Positions 23,683-34,425 of a stretch of DNA of 64,000 nucleotides are shown here, piece after piece. The translations under genes and the position numbers were made by a program. Position 1 is the first letter of the stretch. The number at the start of each line of letters is the position of its first letter. The notes under the pieces were generated by a model. The model did no database searches, was not told the DNA's origin, and saw nothing but the letters and a program-made list of their open reading frames with translations. This stretch comes from Bradysia coprophila (lineage: Eukaryota > Arthropoda > Insecta > Diptera > Sciaridae), in contig NC_050736.1 in NCBI RefSeq assembly GCF_014529535.1, positions 4,650,001 through 4,714,000 on the forward strand, in the 5' to 3' direction.

Positions 23683-25119
23683 GAAAATTAACGGAACTGG
23701 GTGTAGAATGTAGGCTAACATATTAATAAGCGAATAAATATTGGGAAATAAACAATGACTCGAGAGGTGACGCACTTCTTGGATTACACTTACACTTAAT
23801 TCCAAAAGATTTATTCAATACATTCCATTTACTGCAAGAAGTACGTGACCCTTGTAAGAACTTCATTTTCCAGAAATTTTTCAGTTTTCACAAAGTGTCT
23901 TCCACACACGAAATTCAACCGGGGTATTTTTGGAATTTTTTTTTTTGTAGCATGGAATGAGGGTTGGTCAGTTTCTGTATTTAGAATATTAGAAAGCAAG
24001 AACGAACCACTGCGTCAATATATTTAATATTAATGAAAGACTTCAAAAAGAACTCATAATTGTTCGATTTAAAAACTAAGAAAAAACATTAAAATTATCA
24101 ATTGGTCGAAGTGTTTAACAAAAAAATTAAAAAGCAATATTTTGGCAATAACTTAGTCATTTTTATGATATTTTTACGTTTCATCTTCATTTTATTTCAA
24201 TAATCTGAATGTGCTGCAGTTGTATATACACATATGAAACTAGTCCAATATCGTACACCGTTAAGTGTGTTAAAAAGGAAAAGTTAATCGAAAAAATTTA
24301 TGAATTGTTTATGTAACATTAAAGTTATACCATCTGTTGTATATTGTGGAACTCTCTGCGGAGAAACAATTATATGGTACGTATATGATCGTTAATGTTG
24401 TTATTAAATATGTTAACCGTTAGAAGATATTTAATAATTTTGATAAAAAACTGAATTGAATTAAACACATTTTTCGAATAAAAAGAGACTAAGGAAATTA
24501 GAAATGGGGAGCCGACAAATTGCTGAAGATTTACAGTCAGAAGAAGAATATTTCTAACGTAATTTGGTTGGTTGTATCTTTAAAAGAGATTGAACATATA
24601 ATCCGCAACTGGTTAAAAGCTTGGTTGAATTTAAAGACCATTATGAATAAAGCACTTGATAATAAAACACTTTTTCTCTGGCTCTAAACGAAGCTAATAA
24701 AGTAGCAGAACATCCCATTAGAATGACCCCCAATAACCTTCTAAGTTAACCAAATGTATCTGGCTAACAATTAAGTGTAACTCTTAATTAAATTTTAGGT
24801 TTTGAAATCGAAAGAAAGTCATTTTCGAAATGGGAACATTAAAATGCACATGCCTTTGCACAGTCATCAAATTGGAACATTCCATTAGTAACATTTTGAA
24901 GAAGAAAAAATAAAACGAAGTGTGTCGGTTTATCGTGTTGTTTGCATTTAGTCCATCAATCAGAATTGTTTTAATAAATCTCACGAACCTAATATCAAAA
25001 TCAATAATAAAATGATTCAGACATAATAGTCCCAAGCCATATGTACTGAATTTAGTTGTTTATTATGATTATTTTCTATATAAAAATTTAGGTATCGGTC
25101 AATGGACCTGTTGTTTTCA

Positions 25120-25371
25120 TTACATTGAAAATGCGAGCCATTTACGGACTGCTACTTCAATGTCATCTGCTATAGACAGCGACAAAAAAGTAAACGATAA
25201 TCTCTGGCTAATGTGGTTGTAGTCAATTGTATGGTTAACCAATTGCAGTAAGATATTTTTAAGAATCCGTCGGAAGTACCAAGGTTCTGAAAGAACAGGT
25301 TGTGACACTTCTGAGTTGATCACGAAGGTAGTGGAACACAAATTTTGACAAATTGGACATGTCACACTCAT
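25120..25371 (-). other. Doubtful open frame, probably not a gene
   Basis: The frame starts MSVTCPICQNLC, which superficially recalls a zinc-binding knuckle, but no further Cys/His pairs follow and the rest has no recognisable domain. Part of its sequence (around 25,150-25,195) also resembles 27,295-27,335, which suggests a dispersed repeat. I would not annotate a protein here. Confidence 0.2.
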
Positions 25372-27510
25372 TACAGACTGTGTGAAATGTCAACTTGATA
25401 AAAATTTCAGAACCTTGAGAAGTACATGGGTCGAAAGAAGTAGTAGATTTGATGACTAATATGGCTATAACAAGTCGCTAGTAAAAGGTTTTTGTGTAAA
25501 ACGAAATTAAAGGATCATTTAGGTGTGATGCGAATTACACAGTGACTATGTATGAATGCAATTCTATAGAAATTTTGCCTCAACATTTACTTAATCGAAT
25601 AAGAAGTTTATTGTTTAATTGATCGACCTATCTCTCGCACCCGGATCGAAGTCATTTGCAAAGTAAAATGCTATCAATTTTTCTCTGACGCAGTGTAGCG
25701 GAACAGTTATTGTAACATTGCTAATCGAAATTTTATTATTTTTATTTTACTTTGAGAAATATACAATTTCCACTCATCCATTCATCAATTCTGTGCTATT
25801 AATGATTTTATTATCTCCGTACGCACACACACAGTTTCAATTAATTATGCTTTTTATTCCGTTTTTTTTTTCTTCTTCTGCGAAATGTGTCTGATATTGG
25901 ATGGGTATTTTAATATAGTTTGTTTGAAATGGATGCTTTAATCAGGAAGTGAATAATTACACAAAAAAATAAGAAAAGAAAACCGATTGGTTCATGGAAC
26001 TTTGTGTTGCAAGTTGCAGCTGAATTCAAATTGTAAATCATCTCAATAATACCGCTGTTAATACAACCACCCAAATGTTTATTTTCTTTTAAATTTCCTA
26101 TTGATTTATTTGAAGGTATATCCAATTTAATTTACCGAAAAAAAATTATTATTTATTTACGATATTATCATCACTCAGCAAATATCATTCCCGCGCTAAT
26201 AATAAAAAAAAATATTCAAACAAATAGGAAAAATGAAAATATTTTTAGCTCCGGCAATTTAATAAAAATTTATGCTCAAATTTATTGTATATTACGCAAA
26301 TTGTTGGACGTAATACACGAGCGGCTAGAATTCCCAGAAAAGACCGATTAAAAAGCGTGTTTTAGCTATTATCAAGTCAGATTGTGTGTAATTGAAGAGA
26401 TACACCCCGGGAATATATCGAATAAACTAAGTTCATTATATTCCGAAGCGATTAGCAATACAGTTTTAATATTCGTTTCGTTTTAATGCGATACTTCTGA
26501 TCTCTCTGTAGCTGGTTCTCAAAAGCATTTCGGTATTTTATACATAATCTTCTGTTTATAATACATTTAGGTAGGTAATCGATATTCAATTAAGTACTTG
26601 AAAAAAAGAGTGGTTTGTTTTAGCTCAATTTAGTGTACACTTTTACCATTATTATGTACTTTATCAGCAATTAGTATTTTTACGTGTACGCCGTTGCGTT
26701 ATAAATACACTTCTGCGAAAAAACGTGTGCAAGATTTGTTAAGGTCGTTTAGATGGAGAGAAGGTCAATCCTTTTTTATTTGTTTTCGCTAAAGCCTTAT
26801 CAGAGTTTCGCTTAATCTGAACACAAAAATTTATGACGCGCCACGATTATTTGCAGTGATTTGTTGCACTGATTTTGTGTACTTTATTACACCGTTTGAA
26901 ATATAACTCGCCGATATGAAATCAATAGTTACATTGACTTTGAATTTTTGCAATGGAAGATAAATATCACACGTAAAAATCGTTAGCAAAAAATCAACGT
27001 TAGATAAGACTCTACTGTCATTGTATAACTGTAATCATCATCGTTCAAGAATGTATGGTGTACTTTGCCAAAGACTGAGACTACTGAATCGAGGTTACAC
27101 GATCCTATCTTCGACATGAACAATCAATTAGAACTGATTTTTAAGATTAAACGGAAATACTAGAGATACAGAGTTGTGCAAAGTTCTAAAACTTTTTCGT
27201 CGCTTTGTTCATTTGAAGAGAATTGCTCAAGGTAGTACAAAGGTAATTACCCGATTACTTGCTGAAGGTTGAACGTTAGCTCAATCTCTTACCGCAACGT
27301 CATATGTAATAGACAGCGACGACGTAAATAAACGATTAGAAACAGGGATTTAATATTGAAAAAAGGTGTGGTAAATTATTGAAGTAGAAGATTTTCCATT
27401 AATCTCTTCAAAATTCGCTATTGCAACATTGATCAATTTATTTTACGTGTTACGGCATGTTTCATTTTCATTTACATTGCCTAATCACGTAAAGCATTGT
27501 ACTTACGAAG

Positions 27511-27599
27511 TTCCAAGTTGTTATTTGACAAGTGGGTAATACAGCCCTCCCTTTCGGGTTGGGCTGTAACACCCCACTTATCAAATACACAACTTGGAA
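27511..27599. repeat. GC-rich hairpin
   Basis: TTCCAAGTTGTTATTTGACA and its inverted partner TATCAAATACACAACTTGGAA, together with AGTGGG/CCCACT and ACAGCCC/GGGCTGT, form a stem around a loop of about 15 nt in otherwise AT-rich DNA. It could be a MITE. It does not look like a known ncRNA. Confidence 0.6.
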
Positions 27600-28817
27600 C
27601 CACGGAAGTAATATATTATTACAAACGCCTGCCACTTGACTGAGAGTCGTAGAATGTCTTAAATATATTAACGTATAAATCTAGGACAAAAATGGTGTTT
27701 GAGGTGCTACTTCACTTCATAGTAATACTTTTACTGTTTGCATGTCTAAAAAGATTACATTGCGACCTAGTTTCTCCGTAGAAGTTAGAAATTTTTATAT
27801 TTAAATGCAAAAACGGGATATGTCATTTGTCATATTAGCGAATTATAGGAAAATGAAATTTCATTAGCTACTTTTCGAATAGGCTTATGATGTTTTGGTT
27901 TTAAGTTTTTTTAAATCACATCGTCCCCCTATTTGAAACGGAGCCAAATAAACTCGCAAATAAATGAAATTTAATATTTCTTATAATTTGCTAAGATGAC
28001 ATGGCCCGTTTCTGCATTAAACTATTAATTTAAAGATACGGTTGTTACTCGCCGCAATTTTTCTTTATTGTTCTTACCTTCAGAAATGTATGTATGATCC
28101 GAATTGTTTGTTTGGTTGATAAATAAAGACACAAGCTAAGCTGTTCACCACCACTACACTAACATTCTCTATTATATTCCCAAAAAGTTATTATCCATCA
28201 TCGAAGTGCACATTTTCAATACACAACTGTTGTGTATACACAATCTCAAATGTACAAAAATCCAGAAATCACTTTTCTTTGACACTTTGCACATGAAATT
28301 TCTTTTCGTTTCGTTTTCTTTGTAGGATTAGATATATTTAGTCAACTGTGTTAACGCACCACATTAAAACTTCATTAAAATTCTTTCACAAAAGTATTTT
28401 AAATAAATTAAACTGTATGTGAATGCAAGTTTAACCGCAATCGAATAGACACAACCAATTCGACGAAAGTTTTAAATCGAAATGAAATACATGAAAGTGG
28501 TGCGAGCGTAATGTACCCAACTCATTGTGAATGATCATCTCTGTTTGGGAGAGAAACGAAAGAGAGGCAAGCACGTGCATTTTGTTTTTGTTACCGGACA
28601 AAAAATAATTCGTTCGAGCTAAGATAAGAACAAGAACATTATAATGGATACAAATTTCATAGGTGAATATGCAGACTCTCTGGGGTCTGCTTATATCTTC
28701 GAAATCTTTCATTTTTTTTAAATAACGGTCAGATGACAAAAATTTTGTTGAATTCAAGTCATTTTCATTTTTAAATAAAACTCCTCAGTTGGTTTCATTT
28801 TCATTATAGTTATCACT

Positions 28818-28852
28818 AGGTCCCACCTTTTGGGTGGGGCAGGTCCCTTGAC
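28818..28852. repeat. Short GC-rich stem
   Basis: GGTCCCACC-TTTTGGG-TGGGGCAGGTCCC contains the self-complementary stem CCCACC/GGGTGG in AT-rich surroundings. Its function is unknown and it may be the end of a repeat. Confidence 0.35.
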
Positions 28853-29289
28853 TGACTGATTGATATTTTCTCAATAGATTTTTGGAATGGTAACAAAAAT
28901 ACCATAGATTGACCTTGCTCAAAGCAGATCTTTATCTTATTTGGTCATAAATTGTTATTGAAAATCAATTTACAGAATAAAAAGGGAACTTTTTTTCAAT
29001 CAAAAAATGCTTCAGTATTATTGTCTGCTAAAAGACGCTGTAAACAGGACGCATTTCTTGCCTACCTCTTGAATAAAAATTAAAATCGCCCTTGCGTTCT
29101 GGCCACAAAGCTCACAATCGTTGAAATTTCCTAGATTATAAAACCTTTTTAACAAATAAGTCTACTGAAAATTGGCCCCATTTGCTCATGTATAGGGTAT
29201 GCAACTCGTGTGATTGCGGTTAGAGCGAAGCGAGGTTCACACTCATTGATTTTGTTTTCTAGCACAGACAGCAAAAGAAATCACACATA

Positions 29290-29880
29290 ATAGTACATTT
29301 CATACCTAGGACTAAAAGTCTTATTTAGCGTGTGAGAAGTTTCCAGACAGAGCCGAAGGCGAGGTCTGGAATCGAATACGCCAAAAAAGACTTTTAGTCC
29401 GTGGTACGAATAGTATTTTTCATATTAGACGGAGAAAAAGTGCGACGAAGTCTTTTCATACCTAGGACCCGAAAAGTGCGACTTCGTCGCGAGGGATTCT
29501 TCTGAAAAATAGTATATGCAATTACCTTTCTAATGACACCCCACTCGACCCTGTATAGCTCGTGTAACTGGTTGGTGAAATTTTTGTAAGAAAAGTGCAA
29601 CTTTTCAATTTTTGATGACCTCTTACCAGCCACACAAGCTTCGAAGAATTTTTCTGAAAGTGTTTTTGGGTTCTGGGGACGAATACATTATTGGGAACAT
29701 GTAAAAAATTCCAATAGAAAATGCGTCCGATTTAGGTCTTCTGTTTTTCAGAAGAATACCTCCGCACTTTCTTTCCGTCCAATATGAAAAATACTATTCG
29801 TACAACGGACTAAAAGTGTTTTTTAGCGTATTCGATTTTTTACCTCGCCCTCTCTGTCCTAGGTACGAAATGTACTATTT
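29290..29880. mobile_element. Composite inverted-repeat element
   Basis: The outer layer is an inverted repeat of CCTAGGACTAAAAGTC and TTTTTTAGCGTATTCGAT, with GTACGAATAGTATTTTTCAT on the left and its reverse complement on the right near 29785-29805. The same outer family occurs at 33852-34005. Inserted in the middle is a compact member of the GAGGGATTCT foldback family (29491-29764). One frame (29394-29633) is a by-product. Confidence 0.7.
29491..29764. mobile_element. Compact GAGGGATTCT foldback copy
   Basis: It begins GAGGGATTCTTCTGAAAAA and ends TTTTTCAGAAGAATACCTC, the same tips as 49641-50599. Only one arm body is kept, in reverse orientation. It sits inside another repeat, flanked by GTCGC on the left and CGCAC on the right. 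Confidence 0.65.
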
Positions 29881-30048
29881 CGGAATAAGTCACAGATTAT
29901 TACTACAGTACTTTCCATTAACCAACTTAACCCGAGTAATTTCAGTACATATCAAATAAAAAAGTTTTGGGAAAGCTGTCGAAAACTACTCCGTATGAAT
30001 GATAAGTAGACTAATATAAATAGACAGATAATCTGTTTTTTTTTTTTA

Positions 30049-30400
30049 AATCTGTTGAGGATTACTTAAGTTATCAAGCGACGTGACGAAAATTCTTTTG
30101 GGAATATCTCAGAGATCTCCCGTCGTAATAGCCCATCTTCGAACTGAACTTTAGAAATTTAATTTCCCATCAAATATAAAAAAAGGGTTTGGAAAACCGT
30201 TAAGAATTACTCGAGTTATCGTGTTATAAAGCGACAGCAAATTTTTTTTGGGAAGATCTCTAAGATCACCCGTTCGTTGTAACCCATCTTCAAACTTAAC
30301 CTCAGGAATTAAATTCCCAGTCGCATTAAAAAAAAAGGTTTTTGGAAATCCGTTGAGGATTATTCAAGTTATCGTGTTATCAAGAAATGAACAAAATATG
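30049..30400 (+). repeat. Tandem array with ~150-bp period
   Basis: At least two full units and one partial unit each carry (C/T)(C/T)GTTGAGGATTACT-AAGTTATC, then GGGAA-ATCTC and CCCATCTTC-AACT-AACCT. A diverged relative lies at 32520-32740. Function and class are unknown. Confidence 0.65.
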
Positions 30401-30632
30401 ACAAACATTTTCTGTATTTAAGGTTTTTGGTCATACATTCATGTATTTTCAATCATAGTTGTGAACATTGTGTGACAACCATTTTAGGGTGTGTATCATC
30501 CGTAAGACCCATGAAATCAACGGAATAAATGACGAAAAAAGTTCTTATAGGTTTAGTTGTTTTAGGTCGCAAAAAACGTTCCTACCTAAAGCCAACTAAA
30601 CCTGAAAGACAGAGCCCTACCTAGAGACAAGC

Positions 30633-30762
30633 TAAGCTGAAAGAGAGAGAGAGCATATCATACCTGAAAGAGAGAGAGCATATCATACCTGAAAGAGAGA
30701 GCATATTACATCATATCAGAAAGAGAAAGCATACATGTCATATCATAGCTGAAAGAGATAAG
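30633..30762 (+). repeat. Imperfect minisatellite (CTGAAAGAGAGAGAGCATATCAT)
   Basis: About five imperfect copies of a 22-28 bp unit with variable (GA)n length follow one another. Confidence 0.75.
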
Positions 30763-31101
30763 GGTCAGTAAATTAGAACTTCTATTTAAACAAATCTCGG
30801 GTAAAATTGGTCCTAGCGAATTATATTAAAAATGTAACAAAGCGACATCAGTGTGGTAAATGGACAATAATTTTCTGTGTCGAATGTGTCACGGGTGCCC
30901 AAGACAATTGAAATCGCTGGTGCCCAAGATAAACGAAATCGGTCCCAAGATAATTGTGATCGGCTTGTTTACATTAAATAATGAAAGTTCAGTTCACTAA
31001 AATGTTGAAATTCTTTATTCATTCTTTTAGAGAAATCGTACTTTTGCAATTTGGGCCCTTGCATTCCACTGATTTACGAAGGAGCATTGCTGAAAAAAAC
31101 A

Positions 31102-31368
31102 TCACGACGCTTTCATGTAATCTAATCCGTTGAGAACACTTTCATCTTTCAACTTTATCTTGTATCTTGAAAGCGAGACAGGAATACCTGGTTCGGGTCC
31201 ATACAGGGGAGTGCTCGATGCTGTTCTCGCAAGCCTCTGCTGTTCTCGCAAGCTCATCTGCTGTTTCATTACCTTCGAACCCACTGTGGCCGGGAACCCA
31301 AGTAAGGCAAACTTGACATGTTTTGGCCATGGACTCATGTCTAGAGTGTCTCTACATTCCAGAGCCAA
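31102..31368 (-). pseudogene. Decayed RNase H fragment of a non-LTR retrotransposon
   Basis: On the minus strand one frame (31330-31142) reads WVPGHSGFEGNETADELA, the hallmark of the RNase H domain found at the 3' end of I/Jockey-like pol proteins. The neighbouring frame continues with GPEPGIPVSLSRYKIKLK, the usual sequence after the domain, so a frameshift separates the two halves. No reverse transcriptase or endonuclease is left. The 3' end recurs in part at 32079-32160. It is dead. Confidence 0.8.
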
Positions 31369-31414
31369 CGAAGAAGTTTTTTAATACTGTACACTCAATG
31401 TTCTTGAAATAAAA

Positions 31415-31900
31415 TAATCTAGCTGGTGCGGGATTCGAACTCTGTATCCCTTACCAGCCGAAAATTACGGAACTAAAAGAAAATGTTTGCAACAATGCGT
31501 CACTGCATGCATTCTTTTGTAGAGCTTCAAATACCTTCAAGAAAAGAGATTTAAACTTGAAAATTTTATTTTAATTTGTTGCGATGTTATCGACTTCCTT
31601 CACTTTTAATTTTGCAATAAAAAAAAACGAAACTGGCCCTAGCTGGATTCGAACTCGGGACCTCCTGTTCTCCATCCAAAGACATACACAATTAAACAAA
31701 AATGTTGCGAACATGGCAGCTTTTCGTGTTATACCGTTTATTTATCGATCTAAGAAAACTTTTGATATGAATGATCCCTAATGTTATTTACATAAAAAGT
31801 CCTAAACGTGTTTTTTGAAAATAAAAAAAAATGAATCTGGCTGGCACGGGATTCGAGCTCGGGGCCTACTGTTCTCCGAGCGACGATTACATAATACCAA
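31415..31900 (-). repeat. Three tRNA-like (B-box-like) repeats, possibly tRNA-derived SINE fragments
   Basis: Three segments, near 31420-31465, 31637-31680 and 31838-31890, share a consensus that reads on the minus strand GGAGAACAGGAGGTCCCGAG and then TTCGAATCCCG. The TTCGAATCC core resembles the Pol III B box. The stems do not pair as in a working tRNA, so these are not functional tRNA genes. They are spaced about 200-225 bp apart. Open frames 31584-31781 and 31831-32019 merely cross them. Confidence 0.45.
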
Positions 31901-32078
31901 CAAAATTACACGCCATCTTTAGTAAATGTGAAATAGGACTATATGCCATAGAGGTGATTGGATCTGAAAACATCTGTGCTTGTGTTTCAATTAGAAACGC
32001 AGTCATTTTGAGACAATGAACTTTAACATATCCTCAATCAAAATCTACATAGCCTTCCATACCAAATAAACGATCGCA

Positions 32079-32160
32079 TTGCTGAAAAAAACATCAACCT
32101 TTCATGTGATCTAATCCGTCGAGAACACTTTATTACACAATTTTATCTTGTATCTTGAAG
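32079..32160 (-). repeat. Second copy of the retrotransposon 3' end
   Basis: It matches 31083-31165 (GCTGAAAAAAACATCA, GATCTAATCCGTCGAGAAC, TTTTATCTTGTATCTTGAA). Coding signal for the RNase H motif is absent here. Confidence 0.6.
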
Positions 32161-32519
32161 GTGTGAATTATGTAAAAGTGAGCATGTGTTCATATTCTGT
32201 TTCACATTTTTCCAAATCAAAGACCATCAGAAATTAGTGAATATGCTACTAAGTTCTATGGGTCTTTCTGGGAGAAACCAATGAACTCTGAAAGTCACAT
32301 GAACTTTATGTCTTTATCCAGAAATATCAGTCCAAGCCATTATTCTGTCAAAATGACCAAAGCTCATCGTTACATTTTTATCACTTCTGTTTGCTTCTGT
32401 AGTCAAGTTCACTAAATTTATAAACGTTCCTCAAACAGTAACATGAATACCTACTTACAAAGACATTTTAACATAGAAGACATTTAGTACACAAGTCTGT
32501 TTTTTTGGAATAGTTTCTA

Positions 32520-32740
32520 GATCCTTATTCTGACATGGCCCACCTTCGAACTTAACCTCAGAAATTCCATTCCTCGTCGATAAAAAAAATCTCATCAAAA
32601 TCGGTTAAAACTCAGGTTATCGTCGTGACAGAAACAATCAAACAATTACGTTTTTCATAACATTTCATACATTGAGTGGTTACAAACATTTTAGGATATT
32701 TTTAGGCGTAAGACCCTTGACTTTCATTCAAGGGAATTAT
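32520..32740 (+). repeat. Diverged relative of the 150-bp tandem unit
   Basis: It shares CCTTCGAACTTAACCTCAGA, ATCGGTTAAAACTCAGGTTA and GTAAGACCC with 30120-30520. Only one unit is present. Confidence 0.55.
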
Positions 32741-33241
32741 TTACCTTCGGCTTCTTTTGGATGCTTGATTTTAGGCACTTTTGCTTGTCGCCTCACTTCG
32801 TCCGCCTAAAATTGCCTTAAATATACCGTCTACCAAAGATACGTAATAGGTAATATTTACGATGTGTTGCCGAACTCACATATAGTGCGCAAAACAATCC
32901 CATACCTAGATAGCAAAATAGCTATTTATGTACTGGTTCTAAGTAATCCAGAACATAAAATATCTTACTGACATTTAAGGTGCGTCTGGCAAGAAAATAA
33001 AAATACAAAGTCACGTTTTCGTGTGATTGTCGACCTCGGTTTCGCCTCGGATCAACAAACTTTTTATCCCTTGTCATGTAAATAAGTATTATCGAAAATT
33101 GCGAACTTTAGATTCCTCTGTTGCATAAAACGTTCTAGGAATCTCGGTGCGAAGTACTTTATTAGGCTCACGATGCGCATTATGAAACTCGGACTGCGGT
33201 CTCGTGCAATGAAAATATAAACCAGAGGACCAGATACAAAC

Positions 33242-33323
33242 CGGAGGACATAGCGATTTCATATAAACACACTCACCTCTCATGGGAGGTGAGTTTCTTT
33301 ATATGAAATCGCTATGTCCTCCG
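33242..33323. repeat. Near-perfect hairpin
   Basis: CGGAGGACATAGCGATTTCA and ACTCACCTC form a stem with GAGGTGAGT and TATGAAATCGCTATGTCCTCCG around a loop of about 6 nt. Confidence 0.7.
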
Positions 33324-33620
33324 CTCCATACAAAGTTTGACATTCGACCATACATTGTGTTGACGTTCATTGGACTCGTGTACAAACTTTACAACATTGC
33401 GTCACACAGTGGCAGATGATTTCAGGACTATTTTAACTATTTTAACTATATTATACTTTGAGTTTTTTTGGTTCTCGCAGAATGCGTAACCCTCAGCGAT
33501 ATCAGTTATTTTGTAAGTTGACACGAGAACTTGCGTCACTTTTACCCTCAGGGTTTTTTTGATTTATATGGATATCAGCGTGATTCTTACTTGTATGGAA
33601 AAAAAATTTTTGTCGATATT

Positions 33621-33705
33621 TGGTCACGAAAAATCGTCGAAGTTTGTATGGAAAATTTTTTCCACCATAGTAGGCCATACAAACTTCGGTGATTTTTCGT
33701 GACCA
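33621..33705. repeat. Inverted repeat
   Basis: TGGTCACGAAAAATCGTCGA and AGTTTGTATGG are mirrored by CCATACAAACTTCGGTGATT and TTTCGTGACCA. It is a MITE-like element of about 85 bp. Confidence 0.65.
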
Positions 33706-33851
33706 CTAATTTTTTTTTTTAAATCGCAGGTTTAATCATAACTGTAAATAGTTATTTGTGTATCTGTTTTGGACGTTTGATTCTAGGCAATTTCGCGATA
33801 ATAATAAAAATCTCGATACTCCCTCATTTTCGGCCCCGACACATGAAAATA

Positions 33852-34005
33852 GATTTTTCATACCTAGGATCCGAATATGAAAAATACTGTTCGTACCACG
33901 GACTAAAAGTCTTTTTTAGCGTATTCGATTCCAGACCTCGCCTTCGGCTCACACGCTAAAAAAGACTTTTAGTCCTAGGTACAAAATGTACTATTTCACA
34001 CTCGT
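33852..34005. mobile_element. GGACTAAAAGTC inverted-repeat element
   Basis: GGACTAAAAGTCTTTTTTAG near 33900 is mirrored by CTAAAAAAGACTTTTAGTCC near 33956-33977, around ATTCCAGACCTCGCCTTCGG. It is the same family as the outer layer of 29290-29880. It lies about 420 bp upstream of the ZNF598 start codon. Confidence 0.7.
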
Positions 34006-34425
34006 TACAATTTGTTTTTCAAAATTCACACCTAATAATGTTCAGAACCTTGTTCCACTCTGCTATAAGTAGTGTGGTTTCCTATCTCTCTGTTCACATG
34101 TGCCGACAGTTTTCATTTCGAAAACAACAGATGTCACCCATTCTGACCGAAACTATTCTCCACCTTCTCCACGTAGAGAAAATTATTTGCTTAAACGTCA
34201 AAAATTTTAAGCTCTACTGCTTTGTATAAATTTGTATCCGAAAAGGCCTCGATATCATTCTTTCATTTAAAATTCGTCCAACCTGTGTACCTATTCGCCT
34301 ATTGAATGTGTTAATTTGAATCTAGAAATTCCTGTTCGTTTAACATTTGTTGTTGTATCCATCGATACGGTTAATTCTGAAACATAATTTCAATTCGAGC
34401 AATAGAAAAAAGTTCATTGGGAAAA

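Larger units (their letters stand above)
15355..28790. other. Long AT-rich region without a supported gene
   Basis: About 13 kb lie upstream of the minus-strand GPCR gene. Open frames are short, and none shows conserved motifs or splice-linked partners that I could find. The region may hold 5' untranslated exons and enhancers of the GPCR gene. Embedded are small hairpins at 16875-16982, 23539-23682 and 27511-27599, a dispersed repeat at 18869-18918, and a tandem duplication at 22877-23380. A short-exon gene like the CIB gene could have been missed. Confidence 0.4.

Noticed and set aside
25120..25371. Open frame beginning with CPICQNLC as a possible zinc-finger gene
   Set aside because: Only one Cys cluster, no matching second half, no splice-linked exons, and part of it resembles other non-coding sequence in the window.
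31415..31900. Functional tRNA genes
   Set aside because: The B-box-like core is present but T-arm, anticodon arm and acceptor stems do not pair in any of the three copies.
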